A stretch of DNA of 64,000 nucleotides from Xanthomonas theicola (GCF_014236795.1 NZ_CP049017.1:2210001-2274000), one strand, 5' to 3'. Shown: positions 27,399 to 39,723, numbered from the stretch's first letter. The notes: generated from the letters alone by a model not told the origin. Translations and numbers: made by a program.

Positions 27399-27773
27399 AT
27401 GAGCACCTCTCCGGCCCCCGCCTGCCTGCGCCAGGCGCGCGATCAGCGCGTGGTGTACGCCGCCGTGCGCGAACTGCTGGCCGAGGACGGCATGGACAGC
27501 GCGCAGACGCCGATGCAGCGCCTGGGCGAACGCCTGCAGCTGGCCGTGGCCGCCGGCCGACTGCGCCATGACGATCCGCACTTCATGGGCGAACTGCTGT
27601 TGAGCATGATCGTCGGGATGGATTTCGAGCGCCAGCGCTTGCATACCGCCCACCGCAGCGGCGCCGCCGCGCAGCGCGCCTGGGCCGAATTCGCCGTCGT
27701 CGGTTTCCTGCGCGCGTTTGCCGCGCGCCCTTCCCTTTCGTTTTCAAAACCAGACCGGAGCACCGCCCGATGA
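27399..27773 (+). pseudogene. TetR/AcrR-family regulator lacking the DNA-binding domain
   Basis: The 124-residue frame begins like a TetR protein (RQARDQRVVYAAVRELLAED resembles helix 1) and then jumps straight into the C-terminal ligand-domain end (QRLGERLQLAVAAGRLRHDD, then GELLLSMIVGMD and AEFAVVGFLRAF). The HTH helices 2-3 and the first ligand-domain helices, together about 85-90 residues, are missing, yet the reading frame is intact. The family is normally about 200 residues. The stop overlaps the ATG of the downstream adaptor gene (ATGA at 27770). As it stands the protein cannot bind DNA, so the pump may be derepressed. It could still act as a dimer partner of another TetR protein. Confidence 0.75.
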
Positions 27774-29059
27774 CCTCCCCGTTGCGTTCTCTCGCCCTGG
27801 CCTGCGCCGTCGTGGTGGCGCTCGCGTCCTGCAAGAAAAAAGAGGAACAGCAGGCCATGCCGCCACCGGAAGTGGGCGTGCTGGACGCCAAGCCGCAGTC
27901 GCTGCCGCTGCAGCGCGAACTGGTCGGGCGCCTGTCCGCGTACCGCAGCGCCGACGTGCGCGCACGCGTGGCCGGGGTGCTGGAGAAGCGGCTGTACACC
28001 GAGGGCACCGACGTCAAGGAAGGCCAACCGCTGTTCCGGATCGATCCGGCGCCACTGCGCGCCGCGCTGGCCTCGGCGCAGGGCCAGCTAGCCTCGGCCG
28101 AAGCGACCTATGCCAACGCCAAGATCGCCGCCGGCCGCGCGCGCAGCCTGGCGCCGCAGGCCTACGTGTCCAAGTCGGACCTGGACACCGCCGAGGCCAC
28201 CGAGCGCACCTCGGCGGCGGCGATGCAGCAGGCGCGCGCCGCGGTGGAGACCGCGCGCATCAACCTGGGCTACGCCGCCGTCGCCGCGCCGATCGCCGGC
28301 CGCGCCGGCAAGCAGCAGGTCACCGAAGGCGCGCTGGTCGGCCAGGGCGACACCACCCTGCTGACCACGATCGACCAGCTCGACCCGCTGTACGTGAACT
28401 TCTCGATGAGTTCGGACGAACTGGCGCAGCTGCGCCAGGCGCAGGCACAGGGCAGCGTAGCGCTGAACGCCGAAGGCAAATCGACCGTCCAGGTCAAGCT
28501 CGGCGACGGCAGCACCTACGCCCAGTCCGGCACCCTGGACTTCTCCGACACCGCGGTCGACCCGGCCACCGGCTCGGTGACCCTGCGCGCGCTGCTGCCG
28601 AACCCGGACCGCGTGCTGCTGCCGGGCGCCTTCGTCAGCTTCGCCGCCAATCTCGGCCAGCGCAACAACGCCTACCTGATTCCGCAGCAGGCGATCCAGC
28701 GCGACGCCAAGGGCGCTTATGCGCTGGTGGTCGGCAAGGACGGCAAGGTGGCGCGCAAGGACGTGGCGACGGTCGGCCAGCAGGCGAACCAGTGGATCGT
28801 CGGCTCCGGCCTGCAGGCCGGCGACCAGGTCATTGTCAGCGGCCTGCAGAAGGCCAAGGAAGGCGCCCCGGCCAAGGCCACCCCGTGGACGCCGGACGCC
28901 CCCGGCCAGGACCCGAACCAGCCCCAGGGCGGCGCCGTAGCGCAGGGCCAGGGCCAGGCCGCCGCGCCGCAGGCCCAGCAGGCCACCGGCCAAGCACAGG
29001 CCGCAGCGGACGGCGCCACGCCGGCCGCCGCGGCCGATTCCAAGCCCAAGCAGCAGTAA
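27770..29059 (+). CDS. acrA: RND efflux periplasmic adaptor (AcrA/MexA type)
   Basis: A 429-residue membrane fusion lipoprotein. The signal peptide ends in the lipobox VVALASCKKK. Next come the beta-barrel/lipoyl core (VGRLSAYRSADVRARVAGVLEK), an Ala-rich coiled-coil hairpin (about 95-160) and the C-terminal barrel. A disordered Gln/Ala/Pro tail of about 60 residues closes the protein, longer than usual. It connects the inner-membrane pump AcrB to a TolC-like channel; no outer-membrane factor is encoded in this operon, so one from elsewhere must be used. It starts inside the stop of the truncated TetR gene and ends 12 bases before acrB. Confidence 0.94.
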   Translation: MTSPLRSLALACAVVVALASCKKKEEQQAMPPPEVGVLDAKPQSLPLQRELVGRLSAYRSADVRARVAGVLEKRLYTEGTDVKEGQPLFRIDPAPLRAALASAQGQLASAEATYANAKIAAGRARSLAPQAYVSKSDLDTAEATERTSAAAMQQARAAVETARINLGYAAVAAPIAGRAGKQQVTEGALVGQGDTTLLTTIDQLDPLYVNFSMSSDELAQLRQAQAQGSVALNAEGKSTVQVKLGDGSTYAQSGTLDFSDTAVDPATGSVTLRALLPNPDRVLLPGAFVSFAANLGQRNNAYLIPQQAIQRDAKGAYALVVGKDGKVARKDVATVGQQANQWIVGSGLQAGDQVIVSGLQKAKEGAPAKATPWTPDAPGQDPNQPQGGAVAQGQGQAAAPQAQQATGQAQAAADGATPAAAADSKPKQQ

Positions 29060-29071
29060 CGGACCCCCGCC

Positions 29072-32000
29072 ATGCCTAAGTTCTTCATCGAACACCCGGT
29101 CTTCGCCTGGGTGGTGGCGATCCTGATCTCGCTCAGCGGCGTGATCGCCATCCTCAACCTCGGCGTCGAGTCCTATCCCTCGATCGCGCCGCCGCAGGTC
29201 ACCGTCACCGCGACCTACCCCGGCGCCAGCGCCAGCACCACCGAGCGCGCGGTCACCCAGGTGATCGAGCAGCAATTGACCGGCATCGACCACCTGCTGT
29301 ACTTCAGCTCGTCGTCGTCCTCCAGCGGCACCGCGACCATCACCCTGACCTTCGAGACCGGCACCAACGCCGACATCGCGCAGGTGCAGGTGCAGAACAA
29401 GGTGTCGCTGGCGACGCCGCGCCTGCCCTCGGAAGTGACCGCGCAGGGCGTGGTGGTGGCCAAGGCCAACGCCGGCTTCCTGGCCGTGCTCGCGCTGCGC
29501 TCGGAGAACCCCTCGGTCGACCGCGACGCGCTCAACGACATCGTCGGCTCGCGCGTGCTGGAGCAGATCTCGCGCGTGCCCGGCGTCGGCAGCACCCAGC
29601 AGTTCGGCGCCGAATACGCGATGGACATCTGGCTCAACCCGGAGAAGCTGCAGGGCTACCACATGTCCGCGGCGGACGTGTACAACGCCATCGGCGCGCA
29701 GAATGTGCAGTTCGCGGCCGGCTCGATCGGTTCGGATCCGGCCCCGACCGGGCAATCGTTCACCGCCACGGTCTCGGCCGAAGGCCGCTTCAGCTCGCCC
29801 GAGCAGTTCGAGAACATCATCCTGCGCGCGGACGGCAACGGCACCGTGGTGCGCCTGAAGGACGTGGCGCGGGTGGCGTTCGGTCCGACCAGCTTCGGCT
29901 TCGACACCCAATACAACGGCAAGCCCACCGGCGCGTTCGCGATCCAGCTGCTGCCGGGCGCCAACGCGCTCAGCGTGTCCGAGGCGGTCAAGGCCAAGAT
30001 GGACGAACTCCAGCCCAGCTTCCCGCAGGGCGTGAGCTGGTTCACCCCGTACGAGAGCACCACCTTCGTCAGGATCTCGATCGAGGAAGTGGTCAAGACC
30101 CTGGTCGAGGCGATCGTGCTGGTGTTCCTGGTGATGCTGGTGTTCCTGCAGAACTTCCGCGCCACCATCATCCCCACCCTGGTGATCCCGGTGGCGCTGC
30201 TGGGCACCTTCCTGGGCATGTGGGTGATCGGCTTCTCCATCAACCAGCTGACCCTGTTCGCGATGGTGCTGGCGATCGGCATCGTGGTCGACGACGCGAT
30301 CGTGGTGATCGAGAACGTCGAACGCATCATGTCCGAGGAGCACCTGGCGCCGAAGCCGGCCACGCAGAAGGCGATGACCCAGATCACCGGCGCGGTGGTG
30401 GCGATCACCGTGGTGCTGGCGGCGGTGTTCATCCCCTCGGCGATGCAGCCCGGCGCGGCCGGCGCGATCTACAAGCAGTTCGCGATCACCATCGCCATGG
30501 CGATGGCGTTCTCGGCGTTCCTGGCGCTGAGCTTCACCCCGGCGCTGTGCGCGGCGTTCCTGAAGGCCACCCACAACGACAACCCGAACTGGGTCTACCG
30601 CACCTTCAACAAGTACTACGACAGGCTCGCGCACCGCTACGTCGGCGCGGTCGGCGGCACCATCGGCCGCGCGCCGCGCTGGATGGCGGTGTTCGCGTTG
30701 CTGGTGGTGCTATGCGGCTTCCTGTTCATGCGCATGCCGGGCAGCTTCCTGCCGGAGGAGGACCAGGGCTTCGCGCTGGCGATCGTGCAGCTGCCGCCGG
30801 GCGCCACGGTGGGCCGCACCAACGAGGTGTTCACGCAGATGCGCGGCGTGCTCGAGCAACAGAAGGCCGTGGAAGGCATGCTGCAGGTGGCCGGCTTCAG
30901 CTTCCTGGGCCGCGGCGAGAACGTGGGCATGGGCTTCATCCGCCTCAAGCCATGGGCCGATCGCGACATCACCGCCGGGGACCTGATCCAGCAACTGAAC
31001 GGAATGTTCTACGGCATCAAGGGCGCGCAGATCTTCGTGGTCAACCTGCCCACGGTGCAGGGCCTGGGCCAGTTCGGCGGCTTCGACATGTGGCTGCAGG
31101 ACCGTACCGGCGCCGGCGAGGAAGCGCTGTTGCAGGCGCGCAACATCCTGCTGGGCAAAGCCGCCGCGCGCCAGGACGCGCTGGCCGGGGTTCGCCCCAA
31201 CGACCTGGAGAACGCGCCGCAGTTGCAGCTGAGCGTGGACCGCGTGCAGGCGCAATCGATGGGCCTGTCGGTCAGCGACATCTACCAATCGATCCAGATG
31301 ATGCTGGCGCCGGTGTACGTCAACGACTTCTTCTACGAGGGCCGCATCAAGCGCGTCAACCTGCAGGCCGACGCACCGTACCGTACCGGCCCGGAGTCGC
31401 TGCGCAACTTCTACGTGGCCAGCAGCAGCGCCACCGACAGCAACGGCCTGCCGCAGATGATCCCGCTGAGCACGGTGGTGAAGTCGGACTGGGTCTACAG
31501 CTCGCCGTCGCTGAGCCGCTACAACGGCTACTCGGCGGTCAACGTGGTCGGCAACCCGGCCGCAGGCGGCAGTTCCGGCCAGGCGATGAGCGCGATGGAG
31601 GACATCGTCAACAACGACCTGCCGCCGGGCTTCGGCTTCGACTGGAGCGGCATGTCCTACCAGGAGATCATCGCCGGCAACACCGCCACGCTGCTGCTGG
31701 CGCTGTCGATCGTGGTCGTGTTCCTGTGCCTGGCGGCGCTGTACGAGAGCTGGTCGATCCCGGTCTCGGTGCTGCTGGTGGTGCCGATCGGCGTGCTCGG
31801 CGCGATCGCCTTCTCGCTGCTGCGCGGCCTGCCCAACGACATCTACTTCAAGATCGGCCTGATCACGGTGATCGGCCTGGCGGCGAAGAACGCGATCCTG
31901 ATCGTGGAGTTCGCGGTGGAGCAGCGCGCGGCGGGCAAGACCCTGCGCGAGGCCGCCACCGAGGCGGCGCACCTGCGCTTCCGCCCGATCCTGATGACCT

Positions 32001-32245
32001 CGTTCGCGTTCATCCTCGGCGTGCTGCCAATGGCGATCTCCACCGGCGCCGGCGCCAACGCGCGCCACTCGATCGGCACCGGCGTGATCGGCGGCATGGT
32101 GTTCGCCACCGTGCTCGGCGTGCTGTTCATCCCGCTGTTCTTCGTGGTGGTGCGGCGCATGCTCGGCGACAAGCTGGACGAGCCGTCGAAGGAATACGCG
32201 GCGCTGCAGCAGGAAGGACAGAACCGGAACCAGCCGGATCGGTGA
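29072..32245 (+). CDS. acrB: RND multidrug efflux transporter (AcrB/MexB type)
   Basis: A 1057-residue HAE1-family resistance-nodulation-division pump. The N-terminus FFIEHPVFAWVVAILISLSG is the classic first helix. The proton-relay aspartates of TM4 appear in AIGIVVDDAIVVIENVER (about residue 407). The two large periplasmic loops and twelve helices are complete, and the second-half motif GLAAKNAILIVEFA (about 935) is intact. It expels hydrophobic drugs, dyes and detergents by proton exchange. It is co-transcribed with acrA, and a strong terminator follows within a heptad repeat element. Confidence 0.96.
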   Translation: MPKFFIEHPVFAWVVAILISLSGVIAILNLGVESYPSIAPPQVTVTATYPGASASTTERAVTQVIEQQLTGIDHLLYFSSSSSSSGTATITLTFETGTNADIAQVQVQNKVSLATPRLPSEVTAQGVVVAKANAGFLAVLALRSENPSVDRDALNDIVGSRVLEQISRVPGVGSTQQFGAEYAMDIWLNPEKLQGYHMSAADVYNAIGAQNVQFAAGSIGSDPAPTGQSFTATVSAEGRFSSPEQFENIILRADGNGTVVRLKDVARVAFGPTSFGFDTQYNGKPTGAFAIQLLPGANALSVSEAVKAKMDELQPSFPQGVSWFTPYESTTFVRISIEEVVKTLVEAIVLVFLVMLVFLQNFRATIIPTLVIPVALLGTFLGMWVIGFSINQLTLFAMVLAIGIVVDDAIVVIENVERIMSEEHLAPKPATQKAMTQITGAVVAITVVLAAVFIPSAMQPGAAGAIYKQFAITIAMAMAFSAFLALSFTPALCAAFLKATHNDNPNWVYRTFNKYYDRLAHRYVGAVGGTIGRAPRWMAVFALLVVLCGFLFMRMPGSFLPEEDQGFALAIVQLPPGATVGRTNEVFTQMRGVLEQQKAVEGMLQVAGFSFLGRGENVGMGFIRLKPWADRDITAGDLIQQLNGMFYGIKGAQIFVVNLPTVQGLGQFGGFDMWLQDRTGAGEEALLQARNILLGKAAARQDALAGVRPNDLENAPQLQLSVDRVQAQSMGLSVSDIYQSIQMMLAPVYVNDFFYEGRIKRVNLQADAPYRTGPESLRNFYVASSSATDSNGLPQMIPLSTVVKSDWVYSSPSLSRYNGYSAVNVVGNPAAGGSSGQAMSAMEDIVNNDLPPGFGFDWSGMSYQEIIAGNTATLLLALSIVVVFLCLAALYESWSIPVSVLLVVPIGVLGAIAFSLLRGLPNDIYFKIGLITVIGLAAKNAILIVEFAVEQRAAGKTLREAATEAAHLRFRPILMTSFAFILGVLPMAISTGAGANARHSIGTGVIGGMVFATVLGVLFIPLFFVVVRRMLGDKLDEPSKEYAALQQEGQNRNQPDR

Positions 32246-32252
32246 GGAGTTC

Positions 32253-32387
32253 GGGACTCGGGACCTGGGACTCGAAAAGCCTAAGAGCTATAAAGCGAAA
32301 AAGCGGCCGGGAAGGCCGCTTTTTCGCTTCTCTCAAGTCTAGAACCGCTCGTTGCAGCTCAGCGTTATGACTCAGGTCCCGAGTCCC
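32253..32387. repeat. Heptad paired-arm element, copy 2
   Basis: The left arm is GGGACTC-GGGACCT-GGGACTC (32253-32273). The right arm is AGGTCCC-GAGTCCC (32374-32387). The centre contains a strong bidirectional terminator. The copy lies between the convergent stops of acrB and the acyl-CoA dehydrogenase gene. Confidence 0.85.
32293..32329. terminator. Bidirectional intrinsic terminator after acrB
   Basis: A perfect 16-bp stem, AAGCGAAAAAGCGGCC (32293-32308) against GGCCGCTTTTTCGCTT (32314-32329), has a 5-base loop GGGAA. The A-run on one side and T-run on the other allow it to work in both directions, which suits the convergent genes acrB and acyl-CoA dehydrogenase. Confidence 0.92.
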
Positions 32388-32392
32388 GCGCC

Positions 32393-33541
32393 TCAACGCA
32401 ACCCAGTCTCGTTGCGGGCGATCACCAGACGCTGGATTTCAGACGTGCCCTCGTAGATCTCGGTGATCTTGGCATCGCGGAAGTAGCGCTCCAGCGGCAT
32501 TTCCTTCGAATAGCCCATGCCGCCGTGGATCTGCACCGCCTGGTGGGTGATCCACATCGCCGCCTCGGAGGCGGTCAGCTTGGCCACCGAGGCTTCGGTG
32601 GTGAAGCGCTGGCCCTGCCCCTTGACCCACGCCGCGCGCAGCGTCAGCAGCAGCGACGCGTCGAGCTTGCACTTCATGTCGGCGATCTTGGCCTGGGTCA
32701 TCTGGAACGCGCCGATCGGCGAATCGAATGCCTTGCGCTCCTTCACGTAGTCCAAGGTGGCCTGGTAGGCGGCGCGGGCGATGCCGATGGATTGCGAGGC
32801 GATGCCGATGCGGCCGGCATCGAGCACGCTCATCGCGATCTTGAAGCCCTCGCCCGGCTTGCCCAGGACCTGGTCCGGGGTCGCCACGTAGTCCTGGAAC
32901 TCGATCTCGCAGGTGGCCGAGGCGCGGATGCCGAGCTTGGGCTCGGTCTTGCCGCGGTGGAAGCCGGGCTTGTCGGTGTCGACGACGAACGCGGTGATGC
33001 CGCGCGCGCCCTGCTCCGGATCGGTGACCGCGAACAGCACGATGTACTTGGCGACCGGGCCGGAGGTGATCCAGCTCTTCTTGCCGTTGATCACGAAGCT
33101 GCCGTCGTCCTGGCGCACCGCCCGGCAACGCATCGCGGTGGCGTCGGAGCCGGACTGCGGCTCGGTCAGCGCGAACGCGCCGATATGGCTGCCGCCGGCG
33201 ATCGCGCGCACGTAGGTCTGCTTCTGCGCCTCGTTGCCGTGCTTCAGGATGCCGACGCAGAACAGCGAGTTGTTGACCGAGACGATGGTGGAATGGGCGG
33301 CGTCGCCGGCGGCGATCTCGACCATCGCCAGCACGTAGGCGATCGGGTCCATGCCCGCCCCGCCGTATTCCTCCGGCACCTCGATGCCCATCAGCCCGTT
33401 CTCGCCGAGCAGGCGGATGTTCTCCAGCGGGAACTCGCCGGTGCGGTCGTGGTGCTCGGCGCTCGGCGCGATCCGTTCCTGGGCGATGCGTCGCGCCACG
33501 TCCTGGATCATCAATTGCTCTTCAGTAAAGCTGAAATCCAC
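32393..33541 (-). CDS. Acyl-CoA dehydrogenase
   Basis: A 382-residue FAD enzyme of the short/medium-chain acyl-CoA dehydrogenase family. The start FSFTEEQLMIQDVARRIAQE is typical, FAD-binding FALTEPQSGSDA lies at about 127, and the ITSGPVAKYIV and IHGGMGYSKEMPLERYFRD stretches are conserved; the Glu of YEGTSEIQRLVIAR (about 368) is at the catalytic-base position. It oxidises acyl-CoA to enoyl-CoA in fatty-acid or branched-chain amino-acid breakdown; chain length cannot be told. The GTG at 33541 follows a GGGAGGGG ribosome-binding site and gives the standard family length, so a longer upstream frame is rejected. Confidence 0.92.
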   Translation of the reverse strand: MDFSFTEEQLMIQDVARRIAQERIAPSAEHHDRTGEFPLENIRLLGENGLMGIEVPEEYGGAGMDPIAYVLAMVEIAAGDAAHSTIVSVNNSLFCVGILKHGNEAQKQTYVRAIAGGSHIGAFALTEPQSGSDATAMRCRAVRQDDGSFVINGKKSWITSGPVAKYIVLFAVTDPEQGARGITAFVVDTDKPGFHRGKTEPKLGIRASATCEIEFQDYVATPDQVLGKPGEGFKIAMSVLDAGRIGIASQSIGIARAAYQATLDYVKERKAFDSPIGAFQMTQAKIADMKCKLDASLLLTLRAAWVKGQGQRFTTEASVAKLTASEAAMWITHQAVQIHGGMGYSKEMPLERYFRDAKITEIYEGTSEIQRLVIARNETGLR

Positions 33542-33638
33542 GTAGAACCCCTCCCGGGCTATCTGGTGCGCCATTGTAGCGGCCCAAACCATACGCAGGC
33601 GTGCGCACGACTTGACCGCGGTCCGTCCGCGGCACCAG

Positions 33639-33668
33639 AATATCTCTATATCGCGATAGGAAGATATT
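33639..33668. promoter_or_regulatory. Palindromic operator directly before the arsR-methyltransferase gene
   Basis: AATATCT (33639-33645) and AGATATT (33662-33668) are exact inverted repeats, with a second, inner CTAT...ATAG pair around an ATCGCGAT core. The right arm ends at the base before the ATG (33669). Twenty-odd AT-rich bases in a GC-rich region and the position point to binding by the ArsR protein encoded next. Confidence 0.65.
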
Positions 33669-34667
33669 ATGGATCTGGAAGACTGGTCGACCCGGCTCAA
33701 GGTGTTCGCCGATGCGACCCGCGTGCGCCTGCTGGCGCTGCTGGAGCAGGAAGAGCTGACCGTGGCCGAGCTGTCGGCGATCACCCGGCTGGCGCAACCG
33801 CGCGTCTCCACCCACCTGGCCAAGCTGAAGGAGGCCGGGCTGGTGCGCGACCGCCGCGCCGGCGTGTCGGCCTACTACCGCTTCGACGAGGCGCAGCTGG
33901 ACCCGGCGCAGCGCGCGTTGTGGCTGGCGCTGAGCACCGGCAGCGACGACCCGCTGCTGCGCCAGGACGCCGAGCGCGTGGCCGCGGTGCTGGCCAACCG
34001 CGCCGCCGACCAGAACTGGGCCGACTCGGTGGCCGGCGACATGGAGCGCCACTACTCGCCCGGGCGCACCTGGGAAGCGCTGGCGCGCACCGCGCTGCCG
34101 CTGCTGGAGACCGGCGACGTGCTCGACATCGCCTCCGGCGACGGCGTGCTGGCCGAACTGGTCGCCCCGCATGCGCGCCGCTACGTGTGCATCGACACCA
34201 GCGCGCGGGTGGTGGCCGCGGCCAGCGAGCGCCTGCGCCGGCTGGGCAACGTGGAAGTGCGCGAGGGCGACATGCACGCGCTGCCGTTCGCCGCGGCCAG
34301 CTTCGACCTGGTGGTGATGATGCATGCGCTGACCTACGCGGCCAAGCCGGCGCAGGCGGTGGCCGAATCGGCGCGAGTGCTGCGCCCCGGCGGGCGCCTG
34401 CTGCTGTGCAGCCTCGCCCGCCATGAACACAAGGCCGCGGTGCACGCCTACGGCCACGTCAACCTGGGCTTCGCGTCCAAGGAACTGCGCAAGTTCGTGC
34501 ACAAGGCCGGGCTGGAGGTGTCCAGCCTGGAGACCGTGACCCGCGAGAAGCGCCCGCCGCATTTCGAGGTGGTGTCGTTGATCGCGGCCAAGCCGGAGGC
34601 GTCGGGACGCGGGACGCGGGACCCGGGACCCGGAAACGCCAGAGCCGAAGCGGGAGCAAGGCCATGA
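33669..34667 (+). CDS. ArsR-family regulator fused to a SAM-dependent methyltransferase
   Basis: A 332-residue two-domain protein. Residues about 1-95 form an ArsR winged helix ([15 protein letters not shown], then [21 protein letters not shown]). Residues about 145-260 form a class I methyltransferase with motif [15 protein letters not shown] and motif II around [13 protein letters not shown]. Genes of this type stand upstream of split metH in xanthomonads and are thought to sense S-adenosyl-metabolites. The last about 22 residues ([12 protein letters not shown] and on) are encoded by the left arm of a heptad repeat element and do not belong to the family. The stop overlaps the metH1 start (ATGA at 34664). 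A strong palindrome sits at the start codon. Confidence 0.9.
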   Translation: MDLEDWSTRLKVFADATRVRLLALLEQEELTVAELSAITRLAQPRVSTHLAKLKEAGLVRDRRAGVSAYYRFDEAQLDPAQRALWLALSTGSDDPLLRQDAERVAAVLANRAADQNWADSVAGDMERHYSPGRTWEALARTALPLLETGDVLDIASGDGVLAELVAPHARRYVCIDTSARVVAAASERLRRLGNVEVREGDMHALPFAAASFDLVVMMHALTYAAKPAQAVAESARVLRPGGRLLLCSLARHEHKAAVHAYGHVNLGFASKELRKFVHKAGLEVSSLETVTREKRPPHFEVVSLIAAKPEASGRGTRDPGPGNARAEAGARP

Positions 34668-34713
34668 GTACATCCGCTCTCGACCGAGTCCCCAGTCCCG
34701 AGTCCCGAGTCCC
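34604..34713. repeat. Heptad paired-arm element, copy 3 (spans a gene junction)
   Basis: The left arm (34604-34631) is GGGACGC twice and GGGACCC twice. The right arm (34686-34713) is GAGTCCC, CAGTCCC, then GAGTCCC twice. The centre holds the stop of the arsR-methyltransferase gene and the ATG of metH1. Both arms are translated. Confidence 0.88.
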
Positions 34714-35812
34714 GGGCCCACCCTGGCTGCACCCCCAGCGCACGCAGCAACTCCTGCAGGCCTTGACCGAGCGCATCCTGATCATCGATGGCGCGATGGG
34801 CACCATGATCCAGCGCCACGATCTGCAGGAGGCCGACTACCGCGGCGAGCGCTTCGCCGCCGGCTACGACGGCGCGCAGGCCGGGCACGTGCACGGCCCG
34901 GGCTGCGACCACGCGCCGCAGGGCCACGACCTGAAGGGCAACAACGACCTGCTGCTGCTGTCGCGGCCGGAAGTGATCGCCGGCATCCACCGCGCCTACC
35001 TCGATGCCGGCGCCGACCTGCTCGAGACCAACACCTTCAACGCCACCTCGATCAGCCAGGCCGACTACCACCTGGAGCACCTGGTCTACGAGCTCAACAA
35101 AGCCGGCGCACGCGTGGCGCGCGATTGCTGCGATGCGGTCGAGACGCTCACCCCGGACAAGCCGCGCTTCGTCATCGGCGTGCTCGGCCCGACCAGCCGC
35201 ACCGCCTCGATCAGCCCCGACGTCAACGATCCCGGCTTCCGCAACACCAGCTTCGACGAACTGCGCGGCACCTACCGCGAAGCGGTCGAGGGCCTGATCG
35301 ATGGCGGCGCCGACACGCTGATGGTGGAGACCATCTTCGACACGCTCAACGCCAAGGCGGCGCTGTACGCGATCGAGGAAGTGTTCGACGCGCGCGGCGG
35401 GCGGCTGCCGGTGATGATCTCCGGCACCATCACCGACGCTTCCGGGCGCACCCTGTCCGGACAGACCGCCGAAGCGTTCTACGCCTCGGTGGCGCACGGC
35501 CGGCCGCTGTCGGTGGGGCTGAACTGCGCGCTCGGCGCCAACGACCTGCGCCCGCACGTGGAGACGCTGGCGCGGATCGCCGACGGCTACGTCAGCGCGC
35601 ATCCCAATGCCGGCCTGCCCAACGCCTTCGGCGAGTACGACGAAACCCCCGAGGAAATGGCGGCGACGCTGAAGGAATTCGCCGAATCCGGACTGCTGAA
35701 CCTGGTCGGCGGCTGTTGCGGCACCACCCCGGCGCACATCCAGGCGATCGCCGAGGCGGTGCGCGGGCTGCGTCCGCGCACGCCGCTGGCAGCGCAGGCA
35801 CAGGCGGCCTGA
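34664..35812 (+). CDS. metH1: Methionine synthase, homocysteine-binding half (split MetH)
   Basis: This 382-residue protein corresponds to the N-terminal homocysteine S-methyltransferase domain of B12-dependent MetH. The barrel starts [16 protein letters not shown], and the zinc-binding cysteines lie in VGLNCALG (about residue 287) and GGCCGTTP (about 348). It activates homocysteine through zinc for methylation. The rest of the enzyme is on the next gene, so the two proteins must associate. The N-terminal about 20 residues ([11 protein letters not shown]) come from the right arm of a heptad repeat element and are not part of the family. The ATG at 34664 overlaps the upstream stop; the next in-frame start lies well within the domain. 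Confidence 0.93.
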   Translation: MSTSALDRVPSPESRVPGPPWLHPQRTQQLLQALTERILIIDGAMGTMIQRHDLQEADYRGERFAAGYDGAQAGHVHGPGCDHAPQGHDLKGNNDLLLLSRPEVIAGIHRAYLDAGADLLETNTFNATSISQADYHLEHLVYELNKAGARVARDCCDAVETLTPDKPRFVIGVLGPTSRTASISPDVNDPGFRNTSFDELRGTYREAVEGLIDGGADTLMVETIFDTLNAKAALYAIEEVFDARGGRLPVMISGTITDASGRTLSGQTAEAFYASVAHGRPLSVGLNCALGANDLRPHVETLARIADGYVSAHPNAGLPNAFGEYDETPEEMAATLKEFAESGLLNLVGGCCGTTPAHIQAIAEAVRGLRPRTPLAAQAQAA

Positions 35813-35922
35813 GATGAGGCTGCATCCGCTGCCGCTTCACGCATTCGCGGGGCGCGCCGCCTGCGCCGCACCGGCCGCCGGCGCACGCGCGTCCACCGCC
35901 ACGATCCTGCAAGGCTGAGCCC

Positions 35923-38700
<2,778 letters not shown>

Positions 38701-38800
38701 GCCGCGGCCGGCCCGCGCAACGCATCGGTTCCGGCCGCCCGCGCGCAGCCAGCGCAATGCAGTCCATGCACAACGCCTCCAGGCCATCGGAACGGTCCCC

Positions 38801-39694
38801 ATGAAGATCGTGGTCACCGGCAGCAGCGGCCGCATCGGCCGCGCGATCCACATCCGCCTGTCGCGGCAGCACCGCGTCGACGGCTTCGACAGCGCGCCCT
38901 CCTCCACCGCCGCCTGGGTCGGCGACCTGGCCGACGGCGCGCTGCTGGCGCGCGCGCTGCAGGGCGCGGACGCGGTGGTGCACACCGCGGCGCTGCATGC
39001 GCCGCACGTGCCGCACGTCGGCGCGGCCAGATTCCGCCAGGTCAACGTCGACGGCACCCGCCGCGTGCTCGATGCGGCGAGCGCGGCCGGCGTCGGCCGC
39101 ATCGTCTTCACCAGCACCACCGCGCTGTACGGCAGCGCCGCCAGCCCCGCCGACACCGCGGCCTGGGTCGACGAAGACCTGCCGCCGCAGCCGCAGACCA
39201 TCTACCACCACACCAAGCTGGAAGCCGAGGCGCTGCTGCGCGAGGCGGCCGCCCAGGGCGGGCCGAGCGTGCGCATCCTGCGCATGTCGCGCTGCTTCCC
39301 CGAGCCGGCCAATCTGATGGCGGTGTTCCGCCTGCACCGCGGCATCGACGCGCGCGACGTCGCCGACGCGCACGCCGCGGCGCTGCTCCATGCCGGCCCG
39401 GCCGCGGCGACCTTCGTCGTCTCCGGCGCCACGCCGTTCCTGCGCGAGGATTGCCAGGCGCTGCACCTCGACCCGCAGGCGCTGCTGCGGCAGCGCGCGC
39501 CGCGGCTGGTCGACGCGTTCCGGCAGCGCGGCTGGCCGCTGCCGACGCGAATCGACCGCGTCTACTCGGCGCAGCAGGCACTGCAGGCACTGGACTGGCG
39601 ACCACGCCACGGCTTCGAGGAGGTGCTGGCGCAGTACGACCGGCACGTCCCGGAGGTCCTGCCGCCCGGCGACGGCGAGCCTGCGCGCGAGTGA
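38801..39694 (+). CDS. NAD-dependent epimerase/dehydratase family protein (extended SDR)
   Basis: A 297-residue Rossmann-fold protein. The nucleotide-binding motif is VVTGSSGRIGRAI near the N-terminus, the Ser is in FTSTTALYGS (about residue 106), and the catalytic Tyr-Lys pair is in IYHHTKLEAE (about 144-148). Substrate is not evident; similar proteins act on nucleotide sugars or small aldehydes. The gene is monocistronic, 100 bases past metH2, and is followed by two copies of another repeat. The C-terminus (PGDGEPARE) is short and polar. Confidence 0.82.
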   Translation: MKIVVTGSSGRIGRAIHIRLSRQHRVDGFDSAPSSTAAWVGDLADGALLARALQGADAVVHTAALHAPHVPHVGAARFRQVNVDGTRRVLDAASAAGVGRIVFTSTTALYGSAASPADTAAWVDEDLPPQPQTIYHHTKLEAEALLREAAAQGGPSVRILRMSRCFPEPANLMAVFRLHRGIDARDVADAHAAALLHAGPAAATFVVSGATPFLREDCQALHLDPQALLRQRAPRLVDAFRQRGWPLPTRIDRVYSAQQALQALDWRPRHGFEEVLAQYDRHVPEVLPPGDGEPARE

Positions 39695-39723
39695 GCGCGC
39701 GGCGGCACGGGCGTAGTCTGGTG

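Noticed and set aside
28088-30634. 848-codon open frame opposite acrA and acrB
   Set aside because: Antisense shadow of well-supported RND genes; composition is His/Asp/Arg-rich without motif.
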